In this document: positions 1 through 4,731 of the stretch, piece after piece
How the letters are laid out: every line of letters begins with the position of its first letter
Numbering within the stretch: the stretch's first letter is position 1
Source: Rhodospirillaceae bacterium
GTDB taxonomy: Bacteria > Pseudomonadota > Alphaproteobacteria > Rhodospirillales > Rhodospirillaceae
NCBI GenBank assembly: GCA_016937315.1
Contig: JAFGWD010000125.1
Span: forward strand, 1 to 5,231
Direction of reading: 5' to 3'
DNA length: 5,231 nt
Notes under the pieces: model-generated
Database searches by the model: none
Told to the model about the DNA's origin: nothing
What the model saw: the letters and a program-made list of their open reading frames with translations, nothing else
Translations under genes and position numbers: made by a program

Positions 1-212
1 GCCGCGCCAAAAGCAACGAACGTCGCCACATCGAAACTCCGCACCCGGATAATATCCAGATTGGGCCGGTTGGTGGAAAAGCGCAACTTACGGGATTTCG
101 GATCATCGAAATCCGGCTCTGGCTCGATTCCAGCGGCTCGCACCAACGGCATCGCCTCGTCCAGAATACGGCCCTTGGGAAGCGCCAAAATGATCCGTTC
201 ACTCGCGGACAT
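1..212 (-). CDS. hisG: ATP phosphoribosyltransferase, short form, N-terminal part (3' end outside window)
   Basis: This is the first enzyme of histidine biosynthesis: it joins ATP and PRPP to give phosphoribosyl-ATP in the cytoplasm. Seventy codons are visible, read leftwards from an ATG at 212-210, and the gene runs off the left edge. The N-terminus [14 protein letters not shown] (residues 7-20) has the LPKGR motif typical of short-form HisG (long forms carry a QKSGR-like motif), and the block [15 protein letters not shown] (52-66) is the conserved strand-and-helix of the PRPP/ATP-binding fold. Short-form HisG lacks the C-terminal regulatory domain and usually needs HisZ as partner; neither the C-terminus nor hisZ is in view, so the short form is inferred from the N-terminus only. 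The start is supported by AGAGGA at 225-220, seven bases upstream. It lies 42 bases behind the murA stop on the same strand, which suggests co-transcription. Confidence 0.93.
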   Translation of the reverse strand, partial: MSASERIILALPKGRILDEAMPLVRAAGIEPEPDFDDPKSRKLRFSTNRPNLDIIRVRSFDVATFVAFGA

Positions 213-254
213 CGCGAAATCCTCTTTGTCTTCGTCGCGGTCTAAGACCAAAGC

Positions 255-1541
255 TTAACCACGGACCCGTTCAATCTCTGCCCCACACGCCGCCAGTTTT
301 TGCTCCAGGCGTTCATACCCACGGTCCAAATGATAGACGCGAGTCACGGTGGTTTCACCTTCCGCAGCCAAACCGGCCAGAACCAAGGACATCGACGCAC
401 GCAAATCCGTCGCCATCACCGGAGCTCCAGACAGCCGGGGCACCCCACGCACAATGGCCGAACCATTATGAATGTTGATGTCCGCCCCCATGCGTTTCAA
501 CTCCGGCACATGCATAAAACGGTTTTCGAAGATGGTCTCCGTCACCATCGAAGCCCCTTCGGCAGTGGCAAACAACGCCATCACCTGCGCTTGCATATCG
601 GTAGGAAAACCAGGGTGCGGCTCAGTCATCACATCGACACCACGGATCGGCGCGGTATCAGCAGAAACCAGAATGCCGTCCTCTTGCACCGAAACCACTA
701 CACCCGCCGCCGTCAAAACCTTCAGCAAGGCCGACATCTGCGTCGCATCGGCATGCTGCAACAACACGGACCCACGGGTAATCGCCGCAGCCACGGCATA
801 GGACCCGGCCTCAATACGGTCCGGCAACACGGAATACGTCGCGCCGTGCAAGCTTTCCTTGCCCTGCACCACCAAACGCGAGGACCCAATGCCTTCGATT
901 TCCGCCCCCATTGCCACCAGGCAATGAGCAAGGTCAGAGACCTCCGGTTCCCGCGCCGCATTGTCAATGATGGTTTCACCGTCGGCTAACGTCGCCGCCA
1001 TCAACAGATTTTCCGTTCCGGTCACGGTAACCTGCGGAAACACCAGATGTGCGCCTTTCAAGCGCCCCTCGACACGGGCATCCACATAGCCGCCCTCAAT
1101 GGAGATTGACGCCCCCATCTGCTCCAGCGCCTTCAAATGCAAATCCACGGGGCGGGCTCCAATGGCACAGCCGCCAGGCAAAGACACCCGTGCTTGCCCC
1201 GTACGAGCCAGAACCGGCCCTAAAACCAGAATTGAGGCCCGCATCTTACGCACCAGATCATAATGCGCCGTGGTATCGGTGATCATCGGCGTCGACAAAT
1301 CCAAAATCCGACCGCCACACCCATCGCCCCGTTCGTTGCTCTTCATGTGCAAAGACACGCCGAGAGACATCAACAGGTTGGCCATGGTCGTGATATCCAC
1401 CAAATGCGGCAGATTGGCCAAGGTCAGGGTTTCCCCCGTCAACAAACAAGCCGTCATTAACGGCAAAGCCGCATTTTTCGCGCCGCTAATCGGAATAATG
1501 CCCTTGAGCGGGCGTCCGCCCCGGATTCGAATGCTATCCAT
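255..1541 (-). CDS. murA: UDP-N-acetylglucosamine 1-carboxyvinyltransferase
   Basis: MurA transfers enolpyruvate from phosphoenolpyruvate to UDP-GlcNAc, the first committed step of peptidoglycan synthesis, in the cytoplasm. The protein is complete at 428 residues, slightly longer than the E. coli enzyme (419). The substrate-binding Lys-Asn is seen in [10 protein letters not shown] (K22, N23). The catalytic loop [15 protein letters not shown] (121-135) carries Cys125, equivalent to E. coli Cys115, the residue alkylated by fosfomycin; an Asp here would give natural resistance, so this enzyme is predicted to be sensitive. Further family blocks are [10 protein letters not shown] (310-319, with the catalytic-site Asp315) and [13 protein letters not shown] (404-416, Arg407). 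The start fits the usual N-terminus (MDSIRIRGG), but its Shine-Dalgarno is poor, only a GGGG run before CACGTGA. It lies 42 bases after dcd and 42 before hisG, so it is probably the middle gene of an operon. Confidence 0.98.
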   Translation of the reverse strand: MDSIRIRGGRPLKGIIPISGAKNAALPLMTACLLTGETLTLANLPHLVDITTMANLLMSLGVSLHMKSNERGDGCGGRILDLSTPMITDTTAHYDLVRKMRASILVLGPVLARTGQARVSLPGGCAIGARPVDLHLKALEQMGASISIEGGYVDARVEGRLKGAHLVFPQVTVTGTENLLMAATLADGETIIDNAAREPEVSDLAHCLVAMGAEIEGIGSSRLVVQGKESLHGATYSVLPDRIEAGSYAVAAAITRGSVLLQHADATQMSALLKVLTAAGVVVSVQEDGILVSADTAPIRGVDVMTEPHPGFPTDMQAQVMALFATAEGASMVTETIFENRFMHVPELKRMGADINIHNGSAIVRGVPRLSGAPVMATDLRASMSLVLAGLAAEGETTVTRVYHLDRGYERLEQKLAACGAEIERVRG

Positions 1542-1554
1542 TCACGTGCCCCAA

Positions 1555-1569
1555 CGCGGATTGCCCGCG
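1555..1569 (-). promoter_or_regulatory. Small perfect hairpin in the dcd-murA gap
   Basis: CGCGG, a five-base loop and CCGCG form a perfect 5-bp stem inside the 42-base gap, ending 13 bases before the murA start. The murA Shine-Dalgarno beside it is weak. The stem could affect murA initiation or mRNA processing, but it is short, has no T-run, and could be chance in GC-rich DNA. Confidence 0.25.
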
Positions 1570-1583
1570 ATACAAAATCGGTC

Positions 1584-2138
1584 TCAAAGCCTCGGCAAGG
1601 TCACGCCGGTTTGGCTCATATATTTCCCTGCACGGGCACGATACGTCACTTCGCACGGGCTATCGCCTTTCAGGAAGATGAACTGTGCAACACCTTCGTT
1701 AGCATAAATCCGTGCGGGCAACGGTGTTGTGTTGGAAAACTCCAACGTCACATGCCCTTCCCATCCTGGCTCCAATGGCGTCACATTGACGATGATACCG
1801 CACCGCGCATAGGTCGATTTGCCCAAACAAATCACCAGCACGTCGTCGGGAATCTTGAAATACTCGACGGTGCGGGCCAACGCAAAGCTGTTAGGGGGAA
1901 TCACGCAAACATCGCTGCTGCGGTCCACAAAGCTTTTATCGGAAAAGGCCTTGGGATCGACAATCGCAGAGTCGATGTTGGTGAAGATTTTGAACTCGGT
2001 GGAACACCGCGCATCATAGCCATAGGACGACAGGCCATAAGACACCACGCCTTCACGATGCAAGCGGTCCTCAAACGGCGAAATCATCGCCTGTTCCAAG
2101 GCCATTTGGCGTATCCAGTGATCCGGCATCACGCCCAT
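1584..2138 (-). CDS. dcd: dCTP deaminase
   Basis: The enzyme deaminates dCTP to dUTP, feeding dUMP and then dTTP synthesis; it acts as a trimer in the cytoplasm. From the ATG at 2138-2136 the protein has 184 residues, close to the usual 185-195. Family blocks in order are [13 protein letters not shown] (32-44), [15 protein letters not shown] (80-94), [10 protein letters not shown] (106-115, with Ser108 and Arg112 in the active site), and [16 protein letters not shown] (127-142), where Glu133 corresponds to the catalytic glutamate (E. coli Glu138). The C-terminus [14 protein letters not shown] is the usual nucleotide-covering tail. No sign of the bifunctional DCD-DUT form is obvious, but this is not excluded. 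The start is chosen because AAGGGAG lies nine bases upstream and the length then fits the family; the frame stays open for another 70 codons (see 2139-2312). It is probably the first gene of a dcd-murA-hisG operon. Confidence 0.96.
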   Translation of the reverse strand: MGVMPDHWIRQMALEQAMISPFEDRLHREGVVSYGLSSYGYDARCSTEFKIFTNIDSAIVDPKAFSDKSFVDRSSDVCVIPPNSFALARTVEYFKIPDDVLVICLGKSTYARCGIIVNVTPLEPGWEGHVTLEFSNTTPLPARIYANEGVAQFIFLKGDSPCEVTYRARAGKYMSQTGVTLPRL

Positions 2139-2312
2139 TGTCGAAAACTCCCTTCGCCCATCCAAGCCTGCGACAGTCTTATCCACTTGCGCCACGCACC
2201 GCAAGTCCGCATCCCGCCGCGCCATTGCCTGTTCCCGGCGCAAACCCAGATTGCGCTTTAAGGCTTCGGCTTGCTGCCGTTCGCGGTCGGTTTTGCTGCC
2301 TTTTTGCGCCAT
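2139..2312 (-). other. Open in-frame leader of 58 codons upstream of dcd (possible extension or gene remnant)
   Basis: From an ATG at 2312-2310 the dcd frame is open without a stop up to the dcd ATG, so translation from here would give a 242-residue deaminase with a 58-residue extension. The first part reads [20 protein letters not shown] and then continues with many Lys, Arg, Glu and Gln residues that would form a charged helix; the last third (about residues 36-58) looks less like a protein. Upstream there is only a weak GGGA nine bases before the ATG. The charged segment reminds me of short Arg/Lys-rich hypothetical proteins common in Alphaproteobacteria, but I cannot confirm a family. It could be a true extension, a small gene that has lost its stop by an indel, or an untranslated leader that is open by chance. 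Confidence 0.35.
2148..2154 (-). promoter_or_regulatory. Ribosome binding site that decides the dcd start
   Basis: AAGGGAG on the minus strand lies nine bases before the ATG at 2138. It is the best Shine-Dalgarno in this open frame and favours the family-length 184-residue product over the longer in-frame starts at 2312 and 2348. Confidence 0.7.
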
Positions 2313-2392
2313 TTTTCCGTTTCCCGTGATTTCTTGTGGCGGCAGCATATCGCCGTTTTCTTAATCTTTCCCAATTTTTTCGCGCAAGGGAC

Positions 2393-2421
2393 TTGCCAGA
2401 ACCCAAACGCTTGTGTATGAA
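2393..2421 (+). promoter_or_regulatory. Sigma70-type promoter for tRNA-Thr
   Basis: TTGCCA (2393-2398), a spacer of exactly 17 bases and TATGAA (2416-2421) form a good housekeeping promoter, four of six matches in each box or better. Transcription would start near 2428, leaving a leader of about 33 bases before the tRNA. The stretch just after the -10 box is GC-rich (GTCCGCC), as in many stable-RNA promoters under stringent control; that regulation is inferred, not shown. Confidence 0.7.
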
Positions 2422-2447
2422 GTCCGCCTCACGCCGCGATAGCGGAC
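2422..2447 (+). promoter_or_regulatory. Inverted repeat in the tRNA-Thr leader
   Basis: GTCCGC (2422-2427) and GCGGAC (2442-2447) are exact inverse complements separated by 14 bases. The left arm covers the discriminator of the promoter, and the right arm lies in the tRNA leader. It could be an operator or a precursor-RNA stem used in 5' processing, although the predicted start site would cut off most of the left arm from the transcript. Chance is possible. Confidence 0.3.
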
Positions 2448-2460
2448 GTACCCCATGTGT

Positions 2461-2535
2461 GCCGCAGTAGCTCAGGGGTAGAGCACACCCTTGGTAAGGG
2501 TGGGGTCGGAAGTTCAATTCTTCTCTGCGGCACCA
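2461..2535 (+). tRNA. tRNA-Thr (anticodon GGT)
   Basis: The full cloverleaf can be read by eye. The acceptor stem GCCGCAG (2461-2467) pairs with CTGCGGC (2525-2531), followed by discriminator A and an encoded CCA (2533-2535). The D arm is GCTC-AGGGGTA-GAGC. The anticodon stem CACCC/GGGTG encloses the loop TTGGTAA, giving anticodon GGT, which reads ACC and ACU threonine codons. The variable region is five bases, and the T arm GGAAG-TTCAATT-CTTCT has one G-U pair. It has its own promoter upstream. No T-rich terminator is visible downstream before the acyltransferase gene, so the transcript may run on. Confidence 0.97.
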
Positions 2536-2601
2536 TTCCTCCTAAAAAGGCCTTCTCCAACACCCGTCCGGCACGTAACATCAGCGCACGCGTCTCTATC
2601 C

Positions 2602-2605
2602 AGGA
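2602..2605 (+). promoter_or_regulatory. Ribosome binding site that decides the acyltransferase start
   Basis: AGGA lies seven bases before TTG 2613. That TTG is the only canonical bacterial start codon in this frame between the tRNA and the conserved LDGLRG motif, so this site supports an unusual TTG start. Confidence 0.6.
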
Positions 2606-2612
2606 CAAGCCT

Positions 2613-3752
2613 TTGGCCTATTACGCATCTACGCCCCGCATCACCTGCTTAGACGGCCTGCGCGGTGTAGCGGCAATTACCGTTTTGGCATACCACTTCC
2701 TCCTTGCCTTCACCCCCGCCCCTTTTGAAGACCAAGCCCGCACCGGAATAACGCTGCTCGATCTGCCCTTTGCGGTGTTGTGGAATGGTGATTTCGCCGT
2801 AGCGGTCTTCTTCGTACTTAGCGGCTTCGTACTGGCCGCATCTAGCCCGCGCACTGTGCGGGAAGCCCCGATGATGCTCAGCCTGCGCTATCTACGGCTC
2901 GCCATCCCTGCATTGATCTCCTCAATTTTGGCTTGGCTCTGGCTCACCAACTTCCCCGACGCAGCGCGAGAAACTCAGGTGATCAATGGCAGCACCTGGT
3001 TCCGTTGGACCTATCAACCCCCGATTCCGCCGCTGGCCCAAGCCGCATGGGAGGGGAGCATTAGCGCTTTCTTTGAAGGGAGCAACCGCTTCAACAATGC
3101 GCTCTGGACCATGCGGGCGGAGTTCATTGGCTCGATCCTGATCTACGGTTCCTATGCGATCCTGCATGGCCGTCAACGGACCATAGCTATGATTGCAGGG
3201 ATGATCAGCTTCGGCACCATGGGCGTGTTCTTTCTTGTTGCCTTCTGCGGTGGAGCACTGGCCTATGAATCGCGCCCGCACCTGCGAGACAATACCATCA
3301 TAGGCAGTGCCATAGGCCTCGTCGGGCTGATTATCGGGGCCACTTTCCCCGGACATACCGCTGAACCAGGTATCTTCTCTGCGGTCCAGTCCTACCTTGG
3401 CCGCGACGGTTTCCAGCAGGCAGGGGCGCTGATGCTGCTGATTTCGATCCTGATGACACCACCGTTTCGCCGCGTCTTTGATCTTCCCTTCGTGCAACGC
3501 CTTGGAGAACTTTCCTTCCCTATTTATCTGATGCATGTTCCCCTGATTGTCGGCCCAGCGTGCTGGGCGTACACAACCTTCGCGCCACTTTCGCCTGTGG
3601 CACTGGCGGGGCTTTTTCTTCTGGTCTGTCTTGGCACATTGGTCTTAGCCGCTCTGTTTTTGGTGGCCGTGGAGCGGCCCGTTCTGGCCTTGCTCAAAAA
3701 CGCCCGCACCTACGGACGCGCCCGCCTTGCCGTGCATGAAAGCCGCGTTTGA
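2613..3752 (+). CDS. Acyltransferase family 3 membrane protein (OafA/YrhL type)
   Basis: This is an integral inner-membrane acyltransferase of the family that moves acetyl or other acyl groups onto sugars of O-antigen, exopolysaccharide, peptidoglycan or other acceptors; the acceptor here cannot be told. Starting at TTG 2613 it has 379 residues, normal for the family. Motifs are RITCLDGLRGVAAITVLAYH (9-28), with the essential His28 in the first membrane helix, FFVLSGFVLA (66-75), RYLRL (92-96), LWTMRAEFIGS (164-174), LGELSFPIYLMHVPLI (297-312) and the C-terminal VERP (353-356). Hydrophobic helices recur through the chain, at about 19-33, 61-76, 98-112, 172-185, 191-217, 229-245, 270-282, 303-320 and 329-353. 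The frame stays open back into the tRNA (to GTG 2457), but no ATG occurs before the motif and a start within the tRNA is implausible. No polysaccharide genes lie nearby, so it appears to be a lone modifier, possibly read through from the tRNA promoter. Confidence 0.9.
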   Translation: MAYYASTPRITCLDGLRGVAAITVLAYHFLLAFTPAPFEDQARTGITLLDLPFAVLWNGDFAVAVFFVLSGFVLAASSPRTVREAPMMLSLRYLRLAIPALISSILAWLWLTNFPDAARETQVINGSTWFRWTYQPPIPPLAQAAWEGSISAFFEGSNRFNNALWTMRAEFIGSILIYGSYAILHGRQRTIAMIAGMISFGTMGVFFLVAFCGGALAYESRPHLRDNTIIGSAIGLVGLIIGATFPGHTAEPGIFSAVQSYLGRDGFQQAGALMLLISILMTPPFRRVFDLPFVQRLGELSFPIYLMHVPLIVGPACWAYTTFAPLSPVALAGLFLLVCLGTLVLAALFLVAVERPVLALLKNARTYGRARLAVHESRV

Positions 3753-3764
3753 ACGGAGACCCAA

Positions 3765-3842
3765 GTGTCGATGAAGCGCAAAAGACCCGGCAAAAGATTC
3801 CGCCCCATAACGACCCTGCGGCAAAAAGATCCTAGCCGATAA
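3765..3842 (+). CDS. Possible very small basic peptide (25 residues), unrecognised
   Basis: A GTG at 3765 (or ATG at 3771) opens a frame that ends with TAA at 3840-3842, giving 25 or 23 residues. GGAG at 3755-3758 lies six bases before the GTG and twelve before the ATG, a good Shine-Dalgarno distance for the GTG. The peptide starts MSMKRKRPGKRFRP and ends RQKDPSR; 10 of 25 residues are Lys or Arg, with one Asp as the only acid. It begins 12 bases after the acyltransferase stop, so it could be translationally linked. I do not recognise it. A peptide this short can be open by chance, and its frame covers an imperfect DNA repeat that is not in phase with codons, so the case is weak. Confidence 0.27.
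   Translation: MSMKRKRPGKRFRPITTLRQKDPSR
3788..3832 (+). repeat. Imperfect direct repeat, 14 bases, spaced 31 bases
   Basis: CGGCAAAAGATTCC at 3788-3801 recurs as CGGCAAAAAGATCC at 3819-3832; the copies differ by one inserted A and one lost T. The start-to-start spacing of 31 bases is about three turns of the helix, a spacing seen in paired protein-binding sites. The copies are out of phase in the overlapping small ORF, so the repeat is in DNA rather than protein. Function unknown. Confidence 0.4.
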
Positions 3843-3942
3843 TTTTCAAAACACACGCAATAACAAAACCTTATGAACCACCCCGATGAGGCATGAAACT
3901 TGCTTCCCACTCCGAAGCCGGGTCGGCAAGACCTGCCGATAA
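3835..3942 (+). repeat. Two identical GCCGATAA octamers exactly 100 bases apart
   Basis: GCCGATAA occurs at 3835-3842 and again at 3935-3942, with similar left flanks (CCTA and CCT). The octamer equals the classical -10 element of flagellar sigma28 promoters. Neither copy has a TAAA-like -35 element at the required distance (about 15 bases upstream), so promoter function is not supported by sequence alone. The first copy also contains the stop codon of the possible small ORF, and the second overlaps the hairpin at 3923-3939. Confidence 0.35.
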
Positions 3943-3948
3943 CTGCCG
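3923..3948 (+). promoter_or_regulatory. Hairpin plus tandem CTGCCG just before a ribosome binding site
   Basis: TCGGCA (3923-3928), the loop AGACC and TGCCGA (3934-3939) form a perfect 6-bp stem. CTGCCG occurs at 3933-3938 and again at 3943-3948, ten bases apart, so the left arm could pair with either copy. The element ends three bases before the GGAGGG of the downstream gene, a position from which an RNA structure or a bound repressor could affect expression. This is inference from layout only. Confidence 0.35.
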
Positions 3949-3965
3949 GATGGAGGGCATGATAC

Positions 3966-4664
3966 ATGACGCTTGTTTCCGAAACCAACCAAACCAGCGC
4001 GACATCCGCGCTGTCCCCTGGCGCATTCACCCAAACCAGCGCTGCTGACGGAAAGGCTTGGGCACAACACCTCAGCTCCGCGATGGGGTCATCCGCCAAC
4101 GACGACACTACGGCCATTGACCGAACAACCGCGTTTCTTCAAGCCTTGGGCGGCACTATGGCCACAGCCTCAACGGCACTGGACGCACAAACCATCGGAC
4201 AAAGCAGCGCGGCGAAAAACGACGCACGGCAGGACTTCCTGGATTACATGGATATGGACCCGATGGAGCGCATGCGTGCCCAGATCTTGGGCGGCATGGG
4301 CATGACCGAAGACCAACTGGCCGCATTGCCCCCGGAAGAACGCAAGAAGATCGAGGATAAAATCCGCCAAATCATCGAAGAAATGGTTCGCCGCGAAGCC
4401 GCTGAGAAGACGGCAGAAAGCACCGAATCCGAGGGCACGGCAAATTCCACCACGGCAATCGCCACCACCACAAGCAACAGCGATGAAGACAAATCCGCGT
4501 CCGCCGGACCAACGCTGGAGCAGTGGTTTCCCTTCCTGAGAACCGAAGACACACAGCAAATCGGCGGCAATGCCTCATCCATTTTGAATCCGGATTCGCG
4601 CCAGCAAGCCCATCAGGATGGCGCCCAAGACACCGAACCTCATCAAGATCATAGCGACGCGTAA
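3966..4664 (+). CDS. Uncharacterised soluble protein with a conserved-looking helical block
   Basis: I do not recognise a named function. The 232-residue product has no signal peptide or membrane helix. Residues 1-85 are rich in Ser, Thr, Ala and Gln and probably disordered. Residues 88-142 form a compact block: DFLDYMDMDPMERMRAQIL, then GMGMTEDQLAALPPEERKK and IEDKIRQIIEEMV, two or three amphipathic helices. Similar blocks (DYM..+P.ERMR, MG.TE..L..LPPEER..IE.KI) occur, as I recall, in many alphaproteobacterial hypothetical proteins. After it come a Thr/Ser/Glu-rich linker, LEQWFPFLR (184-192), and a His/Asp/Gln-rich acidic tail. The start is well supported: GGAGGG at 3952-3957 is eight bases before the ATG. 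It converges on the dihydroorotase gene, so its own promoter should lie in the gap at 3753-3965. The Ser/Thr-rich, signal-less N-terminus would also suit a type III or flagellar export substrate, but nothing else supports that. Confidence 0.85.
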   Translation: MTLVSETNQTSATSALSPGAFTQTSAADGKAWAQHLSSAMGSSANDDTTAIDRTTAFLQALGGTMATASTALDAQTIGQSSAAKNDARQDFLDYMDMDPMERMRAQILGGMGMTEDQLAALPPEERKKIEDKIRQIIEEMVRREAAEKTAESTESEGTANSTTAIATTTSNSDEDKSASAGPTLEQWFPFLRTEDTQQIGGNASSILNPDSRQQAHQDGAQDTEPHQDHSDA

Positions 4665-4678
4665 GCACGACCACGCAC

Positions 4679-4716
4679 CACAAAGCCCCCCAATCAAAAA
4701 GGCGGGGAGCTTTGTG
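4679..4716. terminator. Likely shared (bidirectional) terminator hairpin between convergent genes
   Basis: CACAAAGC (4679-4686) is the exact inverse complement of GCTTTGTG (4709-4716). Inside, after a one-base A bulge, four further C-G pairs extend the stem (CCCC 4687-4690 with GGGG 4704-4707), leaving a loop of about 13 bases. It lies 14 bases after the stop of the 232-residue gene and 15 bases beyond the dihydroorotase stop, the right place for a terminator serving both. Neither side is followed by a clear T-run, so termination may be partial. Confidence 0.6.
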
Positions 4717-4731
4717 CGTTCAACAGCCCCC

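Larger units (their letters stand above)
2313..2460. other. Divergent intergenic region between dcd leader and tRNA-Thr
   Basis: This 148-base stretch must hold the promoter for the dcd-side operon (minus strand) as well as the tRNA promoter (plus strand). The plus-strand promoter is clear at 2393-2421. For the minus strand I find only poor candidates, such as TTGCGC (2387-2382) with a 17-base spacer to TTAAGA (2364-2359), or TATGCT (2349-2344) without a good -35 box. An AT-rich tract at about 2356-2380 is consistent with promoter DNA. Confidence 0.5.
3753..3965 (+). other. 213-base gap with a possible small ORF, repeats and an unplaced promoter
   Basis: No standard gene fits here. The left half (3765-3842) holds a possible 25-codon basic ORF and an imperfect direct repeat. 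The right half (about 3843-3900) is AT-richer and would suit a promoter for the following gene, but I find no convincing -35/-10 pair. A small hairpin and a tandem CTGCCG repeat sit just before the ribosome binding site of the next gene. No intrinsic terminator for the acyltransferase gene is visible. Confidence 0.6.

Noticed and set aside
300..989. 229-codon open frame on the plus strand, opposite murA
   Set aside because: murA on the minus strand is unambiguous; the antisense frame is rich in His and Arg, as expected for the shadow of a GC-rich gene, and has no recognisable domain.
1543..1548. CACGTG palindrome just upstream of the murA start
   Set aside because: A six-base palindrome is expected by chance several times in such a window, and no bacterial regulator with this site can be argued here.
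1611..2261. 216-codon open frame on the plus strand, opposite dcd
   Set aside because: It is a shadow of dcd; composition is artefactual and no motif is seen.
2359..2387. Minus-strand promoter TTGCGC-17-TTAAGA for the dcd operon
   Set aside because: The spacing is right but both boxes match the consensus poorly; I could not choose it over chance.
2536..2560. Possible terminator behind the tRNA (AAAAAGGCCTT)
   Set aside because: AAGGCCTT is only a four-base palindrome with no loop and no T-run, so it cannot form an intrinsic terminator.
2457..2612. Acyltransferase frame open upstream to a GTG inside the tRNA region
   Set aside because: This part is simply the tRNA-Thr and its 3' flank read as protein; the family motif begins after residue 8 of the TTG 2613 start, and a ribosome start inside a tRNA precursor is implausible.
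2922..3536. 204-codon open frame on the minus strand, inside the acyltransferase gene
   Set aside because: The plus-strand frame has all family-3 acyltransferase motifs; the minus frame has none.
4170..4683. Several minus-strand open frames opposite the 232-residue gene
   Set aside because: Their Cys-, Trp- and Arg-rich translations are typical of antisense shadows, whereas the plus frame has a strong Shine-Dalgarno and a conserved-looking domain.
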